DNA of 64,000 nt from UJ101 sp047975265 (GTDB lineage Bacteria > Bacteroidota > Bacteroidia > Flavobacteriales > UJ101). Each line of letters starts with the position of its first letter. The first letter of the stretch is position 1. Both the position numbers and the translations under genes were made by a program. The stretch is from positions 1 to 64,000 of the forward strand of contig JBKEDE010000042.1 in assembly GCA_047975265.1 (NCBI GenBank), written 5' to 3'. The notes beneath the pieces were generated by a model. The model saw only the letters and a program-made list of their open reading frames with translations, did no database searches and was not told the origin of the DNA. Of the stretch, positions 16,541-24,992 are shown in pieces.

Positions 16541-17288
16541 TTATTCTTCAAATAGTTCAGCAGGATTAATTTTAAATTGTAGCATTTGAGCAGTCTTTCT
16601 ACCTCCGTCACCGCCTTTTCTCTGCATTGTAATTCTACCTATTTTGAAATTCCCTCTACTTGTTATTTCTATTTCTCCATTACCAAAAAAGTTTAAACAG
16701 TAATTCATTGGCTTTAGAACCCACCTTGCAGAATTATCTACTTTTTGAGCAACTAGCATCCATTCAGCTGAAAACTTTCCTCTTCCTTTCAAAATATCGC
16801 TTATAATAAGTGATTTGTTGTTATTTAGCCAATTAAGTAGTATTTTTTGGTCAGACTCACTAAATTCATTAGCAAATGTTCTTCTCAAGTCCACTCGGGT
16901 TTTGAATTAATGGTAAAATTTCTCCAGTATATTGTTTTAATAGATTAGAAACGTTAGTTGGTATATTCCACATCTCAATATACTTATCAATCCATCTTTT
17001 ATCTATTTGATTAAACCCTTTTAAATTACTAACAAGTTTAACTTGAATGTTTTCTACATCAATAGCTTCTTTTAGCTTAATAGTAATTTGTACTTGTATG
17101 TCAGCTTTGAATCCAGACAGCACAACGGCTTTAACATATTCGATTTCTTTAATGTCATATTGCATTAAACTCAACCAATGCTGATCCTCAGTATCAGTTT
17201 GCCAATTGTTGAATTTTTGAACTATGTCCTTCTCGTTCTTGAATCCGTTTTTGGCTGTTTGAGAGCCTAACTCTTGATTGTCTGTCAT
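16541..17288 (-). pseudogene. HinP1I-like restriction endonuclease (GCGC), split by a frameshift
   Basis: Two overlapping frames together cover a full HinP1I-like enzyme, which cuts GCGC. The first (17288-16869) holds LGSQTAKNGFKNEKDI, VKAVVLSGFKADIQVQ and IQVKLVSNLKGFNQIDKRW; catalytic D63, Q82 and K84 match the D-x18-QxK site of HinP1I. The second (about 16914-16541) holds FSESDQKILLNWL, KGRGKFSAEWMLVAQK and MQRKGGDGGRKTAQMLQFKI. A single-base shift near the T run at 16900-16903 (A run on the coding strand) separates them. Unless this is a sequence error or recoding, the enzyme is truncated to 139 residues. The gene overlaps its methylase by 95 bases. Confidence 0.88.
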
Positions 17289-18288
17289 TGTATTGAATTG
17301 TCTTTGATATTTCTTTTAAAATAAATTGTAATGTATTAATAGAAACACTATTTCCAAATTGTTTTTGAGCTTCGGTTATACTTTTGGGTAGAATAAAATC
17401 TTCAGGAAACCCTTGAATTCTTGCACATTCTCTTGGTGACAACTTTCTAATTATATCGCCTATTTTATACAGTCCTGTTTTAGAACCTACACCACCTCCG
17501 TGTGCGGACAAAGTAATTGCATGACCACTTGGATGATAAATTCTTTCTCCTTGACCTCCTTTATTTACTTTACCTATTTGAATAGGTTTGTTTGGTAGGT
17601 CAATTTCATTGAAAATGTTTTTTGTCAGTTTATATTCTTTATAAATAGATATATCTTCTCTTTCAATGATTTTAGCATTGTCAGGTTTTGACTCTAAAAT
17701 TTCTTCAAGTGAAGAAAACAAATTAAGATTAGGAAAAAAAAACTTAACCTGTTTAAAATCATTTTTGTTAAAACCAACTATATAAATTCTTTCTCTATTT
17801 TGAGGTAGACCAAAGCTACTTGTATTTAAGACCTTATAAAAAACTTTATAATTCAAACTTTCAAGTGTTTCAATTACAATTTTTAATGTGTTACCATTAT
17901 TATGTCTTACAAAATTTTTCACATTTTCAAGTAAAAGAATTTTTGGTTTATGATAATCGACGATACGAGCTATATCAAAAAATAATGTTCCTCGAGTATC
18001 TCCAAATCCTTTTTGTTTACCGGAAATCGAGAAAGCTTGACAAGGAAAACCACCACATAATATATCGTGCTTCGGTATTTCTTGCTCTTTAATTTGAGTA
18101 ATGTCTCCTTTGGGTTTTATATGATGGTTTAATTCATAAACTTTCGATGCTTTTTTATCTATCTCAGATGCAAAAACACAATTAGCTCCAAATGATTCTA
18201 AGGCGTAATGAAAACCACCAATTCCAGCAAAAAGGTCAATAAAATTTAAACCTTTTAATGTTTTATTATGGTTCTCTATATTTAGCAT
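17194..18288 (-). CDS. C5-cytosine DNA methylase, HhaI-like (predicted GCGC)
   Basis: A 364-residue C5 methylase. Motif I is FAGIGG (20-25), the catalytic PC is in GGFPCQ with Cys83, ENV is at 121-123, followed by QNRERIYIVGF. The recognition domain reads GKVNKGGQGERIYHPSGHAITLSAHGGG, nearly as in M.HhaI, which methylates GCGC; the C-terminal block has RKLSPRECARIQGFP and QFGNSV. The target is therefore predicted as GCGC, matching its HinP1I-like partner. The last 30 residues extend beyond the HhaI end and are encoded in another frame of the nuclease gene. An island repeat lies about 50 bases upstream. Confidence 0.93.
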   Translation of the reverse strand: MLNIENHNKTLKGLNFIDLFAGIGGFHYALESFGANCVFASEIDKKASKVYELNHHIKPKGDITQIKEQEIPKHDILCGGFPCQAFSISGKQKGFGDTRGTLFFDIARIVDYHKPKILLLENVKNFVRHNNGNTLKIVIETLESLNYKVFYKVLNTSSFGLPQNRERIYIVGFNKNDFKQVKFFFPNLNLFSSLEEILESKPDNAKIIEREDISIYKEYKLTKNIFNEIDLPNKPIQIGKVNKGGQGERIYHPSGHAITLSAHGGGVGSKTGLYKIGDIIRKLSPRECARIQGFPEDFILPKSITEAQKQFGNSVSINTLQFILKEISKTIQYNDRQSRVRLSNSQKRIQEREGHSSKIQQLAN

Positions 18289-18336
18289 ATTTTCTTTTAT
18301 GTAAAGATAGTGATTTTAGTGTTATTTATAATTACA

Positions 18337-18375
18337 CCCAATGACCTTGCTAAACGCAGTGGCGTTCCGGATTTG
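18337..18375 (-). repeat. Right boundary repeat of the bioB-ruvB island
   Basis: The inverse of the left boundary repeat at 14801-14839. On the minus strand it carries ccggaacgccactgcgtttagc and points toward the methylase gene. A related fragment (ttgctaaacc on the minus strand) lies at about 16518-16530, just after the nuclease gene. Confidence 0.75.
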
Positions 18376-18573
18376 TATTATTGGGTGAATTTATTTATAA
18401 AATAATAGAAATGCAAATAAAACGTTGCAAAATTACTTTTAGCGTATGTTAGAACTCGTTTTCGTTTTCTCTCAAGTAGCAGTTAAGCTGGAGAGTAAAT
18501 ATTTCTGAGTAATTTGGTTTGGGAGATTCTGAGTATGCAAATTTATAATTCTTAAAGAGAATTCGGAATTCTA

Positions 18574-18603
18574 TTTTGAGAAAATATTAATATCGTATCT
18601 TTG
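18574..18603 (+). promoter_or_regulatory. Promoter of ruvB
   Basis: TTTTG at 18574-18578 lies 17 bases before TATCTTTG at 18596-18603. The ATG at 18610 follows by six bases, so the message is probably leaderless. Confidence 0.65.
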
Positions 18604-18609
18604 TTTTGA

Positions 18610-19671
18610 ATGGAAGAATATTTAGACCCGGATAAAGCACATTTTCCTTTGGAGGATTTAGAATTAGAAAAACGTCTGCGTCCGCAGTTATTTGATGACT
18701 TTGCGGGGCAACCGCAAGTAATTGATAATCTAGAAATCTTTGTAAAAGCAGCAAATCAACGAAAAGAAGCCTTGGATCATGTGTTACTTCACGGTCCTCC
18801 CGGATTAGGAAAAACAACCTTAGCTCATATCATCGCCAACGAATTGGGAGCCGGAATCAAAATTACTTCAGGTCCTGTATTGGATAAACCGGGCGATTTA
18901 GCAGGACTTTTAACCAACTTGGAAGAACGAGATGTATTATTTATTGATGAAATCCATCGATTGTCTCCTATTGTAGAAGAGTATTTGTACTCGGCAATGG
19001 AGGATTATAAAATTGATATTATGGTTGAAACCGGTCCTAATGCACGTTCGGTTCAAATTGATTTGAATCCGTTCACATTAATTGGAGCTACAACCCGTTC
19101 AGGTTTGTTAACAGCACCTATGCGGGCTCGTTTTGGAATTAATTGTCGTTTGAATTATTATAATTCAGAATTATTAAGTTATATTATTACAAGAAGTTCC
19201 GGTATTTTAAACGTTCCCATTCATGAAGAAGCCTCTTTTGAAATAGCTGGCAGAAGTAGAGGAACACCCCGTATTGCAAATGCTTTATTACGGCGTGTGC
19301 GTGATTTTGCTCAAATAAAAGGAGACGGTACCATTGATAAAAAAATTGCCCAATTTGGGTTAAATGCGTTGAATGTCGATCAAAATGGATTGGATGAAAT
19401 GGATAATCGGATTTTAAGCACCATCATTGATAAATTCAAAGGAGGTCCGGTAGGAATTACCACCATTGCAACAGCGGTGGGAGAAAATGCAGGAACTATT
19501 GAAGAAGTGTATGAACCTTTTTTAATTCAGGAAGGCTATTTGATGCGAACGCCAAGAGGAAGAGAAGCCACTGAATTGGCTTATAAACATTTAGGAAGAC
19601 CTTTGAAAGAACAACAAGATAAAAATAAAAATTCAGGAGGATTAAACTCTCCTGAATTTCCTCTGTTTTAA
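18610..19671 (+). CDS. ruvB: Holliday junction branch migration helicase RuvB
   Basis: A 353-residue AAA+ ATPase that drives branch migration with RuvA. Walker A is HGPPGLGKTT (residues 61-70), Walker B is LFIDEIHRL, sensor 1 is GATTRSG, and the arginine finger region is APMRARFG. The C-terminal winged helix (GGPVGITTIATAVGE, EPFLIQEGYLMRTPRGR) is complete. The length is typical, with a short extra tail. The gene is intact although part of it is copied at 16458. It stands alone, converging with the VWA gene. Confidence 0.98.
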   Translation: MEEYLDPDKAHFPLEDLELEKRLRPQLFDDFAGQPQVIDNLEIFVKAANQRKEALDHVLLHGPPGLGKTTLAHIIANELGAGIKITSGPVLDKPGDLAGLLTNLEERDVLFIDEIHRLSPIVEEYLYSAMEDYKIDIMVETGPNARSVQIDLNPFTLIGATTRSGLLTAPMRARFGINCRLNYYNSELLSYIITRSSGILNVPIHEEASFEIAGRSRGTPRIANALLRRVRDFAQIKGDGTIDKKIAQFGLNALNVDQNGLDEMDNRILSTIIDKFKGGPVGITTIATAVGENAGTIEEVYEPFLIQEGYLMRTPRGREATELAYKHLGRPLKEQQDKNKNSGGLNSPEFPLF

Positions 19672-19672
19672 A

Positions 19673-20863
19673 TTATCCTTGATTAAAACCATTGGCTAAG
19701 GCAATTTCGAGAATGGATTTTTCTATGGCTTTCCCTAAATCATCTTCGGTATTGGGATTGTCTTTTTGTTGAGTTTTTATAAATCCTGCTCTCTTTTTGG
19801 ATAATTCTTTTATTTCCTTTTGAATTTTTTCTCTCTCATCCTTTTTCTTTTTGATGTATGCTTCTTTTTCTTCCTTTGTTCTTCCTTTGAGTTCTTCCGG
19901 TAAAGCGGTTTCCTCTAAATCTTCAAGAACAGCTTTGTTTTCTTCATATTTATCTACTAAATCCCATGAACTATTTTTGTAGGCATTCTTTTTTGACTTT
20001 GCAACGATTCTTTCTACCTTATTTTGTTTTGAAATACTTTCTGCATTACTATCTTGTACCGATTGCAATTCCTTTTTTTCGTAACCGATTGTTCCATAAC
20101 CAACGTATGTATCATTTAATTTTGAGTTGTATAAATCGATTTGGTCATCATAAGGTGTTACGATATAATGTATTTTTCTATTGGAATCTATATTAAAATA
20201 CTTTCCGTTTCCTAGTACAGCACCCTCTTTCCATTGCAAATTAATTCCTTCTTGTTTGTCTCCACAAAAAATAGTATTTACATAAATATTATTATGAACC
20301 ACATCTGAAATAGCTTCTCTATAATCTACACCACCTTGGTTAAATCCTTCGTTACCAGCAATGTAAATCAATTTCATACTTTTTGTATTATCATCCCAAT
20401 CTAACTGATTTTTAGAGGCTTTAATTACAGCACCACAATATTCATTTCCTCCGTTAGTTCTCAGAGCAAATAATTTTTCAGAAATTAAATCCAAGTCGGT
20501 CGTTAACGGAGTTACCTGACGGATATAATTCGTATCTTTTGAAAGTCCACTATTTCCGTATTCGTATAATGAAATTTGAATATCCGGTGAATGTCCTTTG
20601 TACTTTAAAGTGGTCAGCGTGTTGACAATATTCCATAATCGAGATTTTGCTTGGTCAATGAGTCCATCCATAGAGTTGGATGTATCCAATAACAAAGCTA
20701 CCTGAATAGAATTTTCAGCTTTGACAGGAGTTTCAATCGGTTCTGTATCATTCTTTATCAAAACAATATTATCGGATTGTTTTTTAGGATTTTCACAAGA
20801 AAGCATCAAAAGTGGTAAAGAAGTCATCAAAACAACACTTAATTTTTGGCTTAGATTTTTCAT
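19673..20863 (-). CDS. VWA-domain lipoprotein
   Basis: A 396-residue protein. The signal peptide ends LMLSC (lipobox Cys23), followed by a polar linker and a von Willebrand A domain. The metal site motif DTSNSMD is at 60-66, with conserved T and D residues further on (TTDLDL, GNEGFNQGG). From about residue 290 the chain is highly charged and coiled (EEKEAYIKKKKDEREKIQKEIKELSKKR). It probably binds a protein ligand at the outer membrane or in the periplasm; the function is unknown. Its 3' end is one base from the ruvB stop, so the two genes converge. Confidence 0.8.
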   Translation of the reverse strand: MKNLSQKLSVVLMTSLPLLMLSCENPKKQSDNIVLIKNDTEPIETPVKAENSIQVALLLDTSNSMDGLIDQAKSRLWNIVNTLTTLKYKGHSPDIQISLYEYGNSGLSKDTNYIRQVTPLTTDLDLISEKLFALRTNGGNEYCGAVIKASKNQLDWDDNTKSMKLIYIAGNEGFNQGGVDYREAISDVVHNNIYVNTIFCGDKQEGINLQWKEGAVLGNGKYFNIDSNRKIHYIVTPYDDQIDLYNSKLNDTYVGYGTIGYEKKELQSVQDSNAESISKQNKVERIVAKSKKNAYKNSSWDLVDKYEENKAVLEDLEETALPEELKGRTKEEKEAYIKKKKDEREKIQKEIKELSKKRAGFIKTQQKDNPNTEDDLGKAIEKSILEIALANGFNQG

Positions 20864-21002
20864 ATCAATTCTACTTTTATGATTAATTTTAATCTAAAAC
20901 TAAATCAAATCTTAATGTAAAAAACCGTAACTTGGTAAAATGTACTTTTGACTTGGTAAAAGAATCTTTTTGATTTAAAATTAATTTCTTACTTTGTAAT
21001 AT

Positions 21003-22790
21003 ATGAATGTAAAAATTATATACAGCAGCTTATTTTTATTCTTTTTTACGTTTGCTTTTACACAAGATTTTCCGTCAAGAAAGAAAACGCAGGATATTAA
21101 AGCTGAAACAAAAAAACTACAAGGAGCTTTAGAAAATAATGATTTAGAAGCTACCGCCAACAGTTATTTCAACTTAGGAACTACTTTTTACAACGAAAAA
21201 AAATATACTGAAAGCGAACGTTATTTTGTCCAATCAAAAGAATTGTACTTAAAACTCCATGATAAAAAAAATGCTGCAAAAGCGGGAAGAGCGTTGGCAA
21301 AAACACAAGAAGCTCTAAAAAAGAAAACAGAAGCTGCTAAGAATTATAAAGAAGTTGCTGATTATAAAGTTGATAAATCAAGTTATAAGATGAATCAAAA
21401 CGATTATGGTAGGCTTACAGCTTCCAATAAATCAGAAGAAAAAGCAGCTATTGAAAATAATGTAATTTTACAGCAACAAGCCGGCAATGACATGGAGCTT
21501 GCTGAAAGTTATTCTAACTTGGCCGATTTTAATTTGAAAGAAAACAAGCCGGATTCTGCCATATCAAATTATACTCAAGCTTATGAAATTGTTAAAGACA
21601 AAGTTCCTGAAAAAGCCATTGGATATACCCAAAAAATTGCAGATGTTTTGGTTAAAAACAATCAGGTTGATGAGGCGATTTCTTTAAAAGAAGAACTTTT
21701 GGAAAAAGATTTTGTTAAAGAAAATTCTGAATCAGAAGTTTCTGAATATCAATCATTAGCCAATTTATATTTAACCAAGCAGAATGAAAAAGAGGCCATT
21801 GATTTATTAAAGAAAGCCTATGCTGTTTCTATTGAAAAAGGACATACTTTAGAAGCTCAAAAAAGTGTAAAAAAATTAGACAGTATCTATTCTGCTCATA
21901 ATGATTACACACAATCTTTGGCTTTATATCAAGATTTTGTACAACAATTGCCCCTTATTATTGAAAAAGATAATTCATTGTTGAATCAAAAATTATTAGA
22001 AGAAACAACGGAAAAAATACAACAATTGGAAGAAGAAAAAAGATTGAAAGATGAGCTTATTCACAAAAAAAATCTTTTTAATTACAGTTTGTTGGGCTTT
22101 GTCGGTATTCTTATCCTTTTAATTGCCTTCATTTATTATACACTCCAAAAATTAAAAATCAGAAATAAAAAAATTGCATTACAATCACTACGAAGAGAGA
22201 TGAATCCTCATTTTATTTTTAATAGTTTAAACAGCATTAACCAGTTTATTGTAGAACATGATGAGCTGGAAGCCAATCGATACTTATCACAATATTCAAA
22301 ATTAATGCGGAATATTATGGAATATTCAAAAGACGATTTTATTTTATTGGATAAAGAAATTGAATTTTTAACCCATTATGTAGAATTGGAAAACAAGCGA
22401 TTTAAAAATAAATTTGATTACACAATTGAAGTTGATTCAGCGTTACGAGCTTTTGAACGTTTAAAAATTCCCGGTATGCTTATTCAACCACATATCGAAA
22501 ATGCTGTGTGGCACGGCTTGCGTTATTTAGATAAAAAAGGGTTTTTAAAAATTATTTTTTCCTTAAAAGAAAAACAAATTGTAGTAACAATTGAAGATAA
22601 TGGAATTGGAATTGAAAAAAGTAAAGAACAGAAAACAGATCATCAGAAACAAAGAAAAAGTCGAGGTTTAAAAAATACACAAGAAAGAATCGATCTCTTG
22701 AATCATTTATACAAAAAAAACATTTATTACACCGTTTCAAAACCTCAACAAGGAGCGGGCGTATTGGTAACTATAAAATTTGATAAATAA
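21003..22790 (+). CDS. TPR sensor histidine kinase, LytS/YehU type
   Basis: A 595-residue membrane kinase. A signal peptide (to about residue 20) is followed by TPR-like helical repeats to about 310 (FNLGTTFYNEKKYTESERYF and similar), a coiled coil, one membrane segment (about 356-378), and the His_kinase domain of the LytS class with REMNPHFIFNSLNSI (His403) and an ATPase part (EDNGIGIE, RGLKNTQERI). The TPR part would lie in the periplasm and sense an unknown signal. It forms an operon with the LytTR regulator two bases downstream. Confidence 0.9.
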   Translation: MNVKIIYSSLFLFFFTFAFTQDFPSRKKTQDIKAETKKLQGALENNDLEATANSYFNLGTTFYNEKKYTESERYFVQSKELYLKLHDKKNAAKAGRALAKTQEALKKKTEAAKNYKEVADYKVDKSSYKMNQNDYGRLTASNKSEEKAAIENNVILQQQAGNDMELAESYSNLADFNLKENKPDSAISNYTQAYEIVKDKVPEKAIGYTQKIADVLVKNNQVDEAISLKEELLEKDFVKENSESEVSEYQSLANLYLTKQNEKEAIDLLKKAYAVSIEKGHTLEAQKSVKKLDSIYSAHNDYTQSLALYQDFVQQLPLIIEKDNSLLNQKLLEETTEKIQQLEEEKRLKDELIHKKNLFNYSLLGFVGILILLIAFIYYTLQKLKIRNKKIALQSLRREMNPHFIFNSLNSINQFIVEHDELEANRYLSQYSKLMRNIMEYSKDDFILLDKEIEFLTHYVELENKRFKNKFDYTIEVDSALRAFERLKIPGMLIQPHIENAVWHGLRYLDKKGFLKIIFSLKEKQIVVTIEDNGIGIEKSKEQKTDHQKQRKSRGLKNTQERIDLLNHLYKKNIYYTVSKPQQGAGVLVTIKFDK

Positions 22791-22792
22791 AG

Positions 22793-23530
22793 ATGAAAAT
22801 AAAATCTGTAATTGTAGATGATGAAGCTATTGCCAGAGAAGTATTAAAAAAATACTTAATCAAATATTGCCCGCAAATAGAATTGCTTGGCGAAGCAGAA
22901 AATATTCACGATGCTGTTCCTCTTATTTTAGATCAAAAACCTCAGTTGGTTTTTCTTGATGTAGAAATGCCTTACGGAAACGCCTTTGATATTTTAGAAG
23001 CTACCAAATCACATACTTTTGAAACCATTTTTATCACCGCTTTTTCCGAATATTCTCTGCAAGCACTAAATATGAGTGCTACGTATTATATTTTAAAACC
23101 TATTGATATACAAGAACTTGTTACAGCTATTGATAAAGTTCAAAAAATCATTCAAAATCAACCGTATTCCAATCGAAACCAAGTATTGCTTGAAAATTTA
23201 AAACAATCTCCTGAAAAACAACAAATTATACTTCCTACACAACAGGGTTTTGATGTGATGAAACTCAGAGACATTATGTATATTCAAGCGGATGGAAATT
23301 TTACACAAATTTATGCTGCAAACGGTGATAAAAAAATGGTCTGCCGATTTTTAAAATATTTTGAAGAATTGCTCAGTCATCCCTTTATACGCATTCATCG
23401 CTCTCATATTATCAATATTCATTATTTAAAATCGTATCACAAAGGAAAAGGCGGTTACGTTGTTATGGAAAATGGTGCTGAAATTGAAGTTTCGGTTTCT
23501 TATAAAGAACGCTTGTTAAATTGTTTCTAA
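22793..23530 (+). CDS. LytTR-type response regulator
   Basis: A 245-residue regulator with a receiver domain (DDE at 9-11, phospho-acceptor Asp56 in FLDVEMP, Lys in LKPID) and a LytTR DNA-binding domain (IMYIQADGNFTQIY, RIHRSHIINIHYL). It is encoded directly after the kinase gene, so the two form a signalling pair. The targets are unknown. The same layout recurs at 55345-57091. Confidence 0.93.
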   Translation: MKIKSVIVDDEAIAREVLKKYLIKYCPQIELLGEAENIHDAVPLILDQKPQLVFLDVEMPYGNAFDILEATKSHTFETIFITAFSEYSLQALNMSATYYILKPIDIQELVTAIDKVQKIIQNQPYSNRNQVLLENLKQSPEKQQIILPTQQGFDVMKLRDIMYIQADGNFTQIYAANGDKKMVCRFLKYFEELLSHPFIRIHRSHIINIHYLKSYHKGKGGYVVMENGAEIEVSVSYKERLLNCF

Positions 23531-23538
23531 AAAATAAA

Positions 23539-23566
23539 ATCCACCCTAATTAAAATTAAAGTGGAT
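23539..23566 (-). terminator. Possible recA terminator
   Basis: Stem atccac/gtggat with a 16-base loop; on the minus strand it is followed by ttttatttt. The stem is short, so confidence is moderate. Confidence 0.4.
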
Positions 23567-23585
23567 GATAAGAATGGTCAATATA

Positions 23586-24608
23586 TTATTCGGCACTTTC
23601 TTTTAATTCTCCTTTAATCTGTGCCTTAATTTTTTCCTCCAATTCTTCGGTCAATTCTTCATTGTCTTTTAATAATTCTTTTACGGAATCACGTCCTTGT
23701 CCTAATTTAATATCGCCATAACTAAACCAAGAACCACTTTTCTTTACAATGTTTAAATCCACTGCCAAATCCAGTATTTCACCTGTTTTAGAGATTCCTT
23801 CTCCATACATAATATCAAACTCAGCTGTTCTAAACGGAGGAGCTACTTTATTTTTTACAATTTTAACTTTTGTACGGTTTCCGACTACCTCATCGCCCGA
23901 TTTAATTTGAGTACTTCTACGAATGTCCACACGAACAGATGCGTAAAATTTCAAGGCATTACCTCCGGTGGTCGTTTCCGGATTTCCAAACATTACGCCT
24001 ATTTTATCACGTAATTGATTAATAAAAATGGCTGTACAATGTGTTTTTCCGATACTAGCAGTTAGTTTACGCATTGCCTGCGACATCAAGCGAGCCTGAA
24101 GTCCCATTTTAGAATCGCCCATTTCACCTTCAATTTCACTTTTAGGTGTCAACGCTGCTACAGAATCTATTACGATCAAATCCACAGCTCCTGAACGAAC
24201 CAAATTATCTGTAATTTCTAAAGCCTGTTCACCGTTATCAGGTTGCGATATAATTAAATTTTCGATATCAATGCCTAATTTTTCTGCATAAAAACGGTCA
24301 AAAGCATGTTCAGCATCAATAAAGGCCGCTGTTCCACCTTGTTTTTGGCATTCTGCTATGGCATGTAAGGTTAGCGTTGTTTTCCCTGAAGATTCCGGTC
24401 CGAAAATTTCTACAATTCGCCCTCTTGGATATCCTCCTACTCCTAAGGCTAAATCAATTCCTATAGAACCTGTAGGGATAACTTCAACATCTAAAATCGG
24501 AGCGTCTCCCATCTTCATTACAGTTCCTTTTCCATAGGTTTTATCCATTTTGTCTAAAACTAACTGAAGTGCTTTTTTCTTCGCATCGTTATCACTCATA
24601 TTATTCAT
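23586..24608 (-). CDS. recA: Recombinase RecA
   Basis: A 340-residue recombinase. Walker A is GPESSGKTT (70-78), Walker B is LIVIDSVAAL, the MAW-like motif region is EGEMGDSKMGLQARLMSQAMRKL, loop L2 is FGNPETTTGGNALKFYASVR, and the tail is acidic (NEELTEELEEKI...). It forms filaments on single-stranded DNA for recombination and the SOS response. Length and motifs are typical. Confidence 0.99.
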   Translation of the reverse strand: MNNMSDNDAKKKALQLVLDKMDKTYGKGTVMKMGDAPILDVEVIPTGSIGIDLALGVGGYPRGRIVEIFGPESSGKTTLTLHAIAECQKQGGTAAFIDAEHAFDRFYAEKLGIDIENLIISQPDNGEQALEITDNLVRSGAVDLIVIDSVAALTPKSEIEGEMGDSKMGLQARLMSQAMRKLTASIGKTHCTAIFINQLRDKIGVMFGNPETTTGGNALKFYASVRVDIRRSTQIKSGDEVVGNRTKVKIVKNKVAPPFRTAEFDIMYGEGISKTGEILDLAVDLNIVKKSGSWFSYGDIKLGQGRDSVKELLKDNEELTEELEEKIKAQIKGELKESAE

Positions 24609-24643
24609 TTAAATTATTATAAAATTGTATCCAGATTGCCTTA

Positions 24644-24651
24644 CAAAGATA
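24644..24651 (-). promoter_or_regulatory. -7 box of recA
   Basis: Read on the minus strand this is TATCTTTG (TANNTTTG), 35 bases upstream of the recA start. Confidence 0.55.
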
Positions 24652-24992
24652 ATCAAAAAAATGGGATTGTTGTTTAAATGCAACTATGTTAAAAAAACAA
24701 TTTATTTATTCGTAACTTCTTGATTTTATGAAATAAATATTCAAAAAAATGAAAAATATCATGTAAATAAAAAATATCACATTATAAAATCTAAAGAAAA
24801 TATTTATCTCATTGATTTACATTAAATTAAAACATTATTTATTTTAATTTTTTTTATTATTTTTCAAACTTTCATCATAGTATTATTATTTCTTTATATT
24901 TTTTTAACAGTTTTTATTATTATTTTTTATATTAGTTTTTATTTTTGCAATAGATTCTGTCGAAATATTAACTTAAACAAATATTATATAAA
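24652..24992. other. Very A+T-rich intergenic region between recA and ompA
   Basis: About 340 bases, mostly A and T, with long T runs and no open frame of note. TATTTTTG at 24940-24947 fits the -7 box of the OmpA gene, giving a leader of about 45 bases. I see no clear -33 element, operator or RNA structure. The length and A+T tracts suggest an UP-like or bending region for a highly expressed gene, which is inference. Confidence 0.45.
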
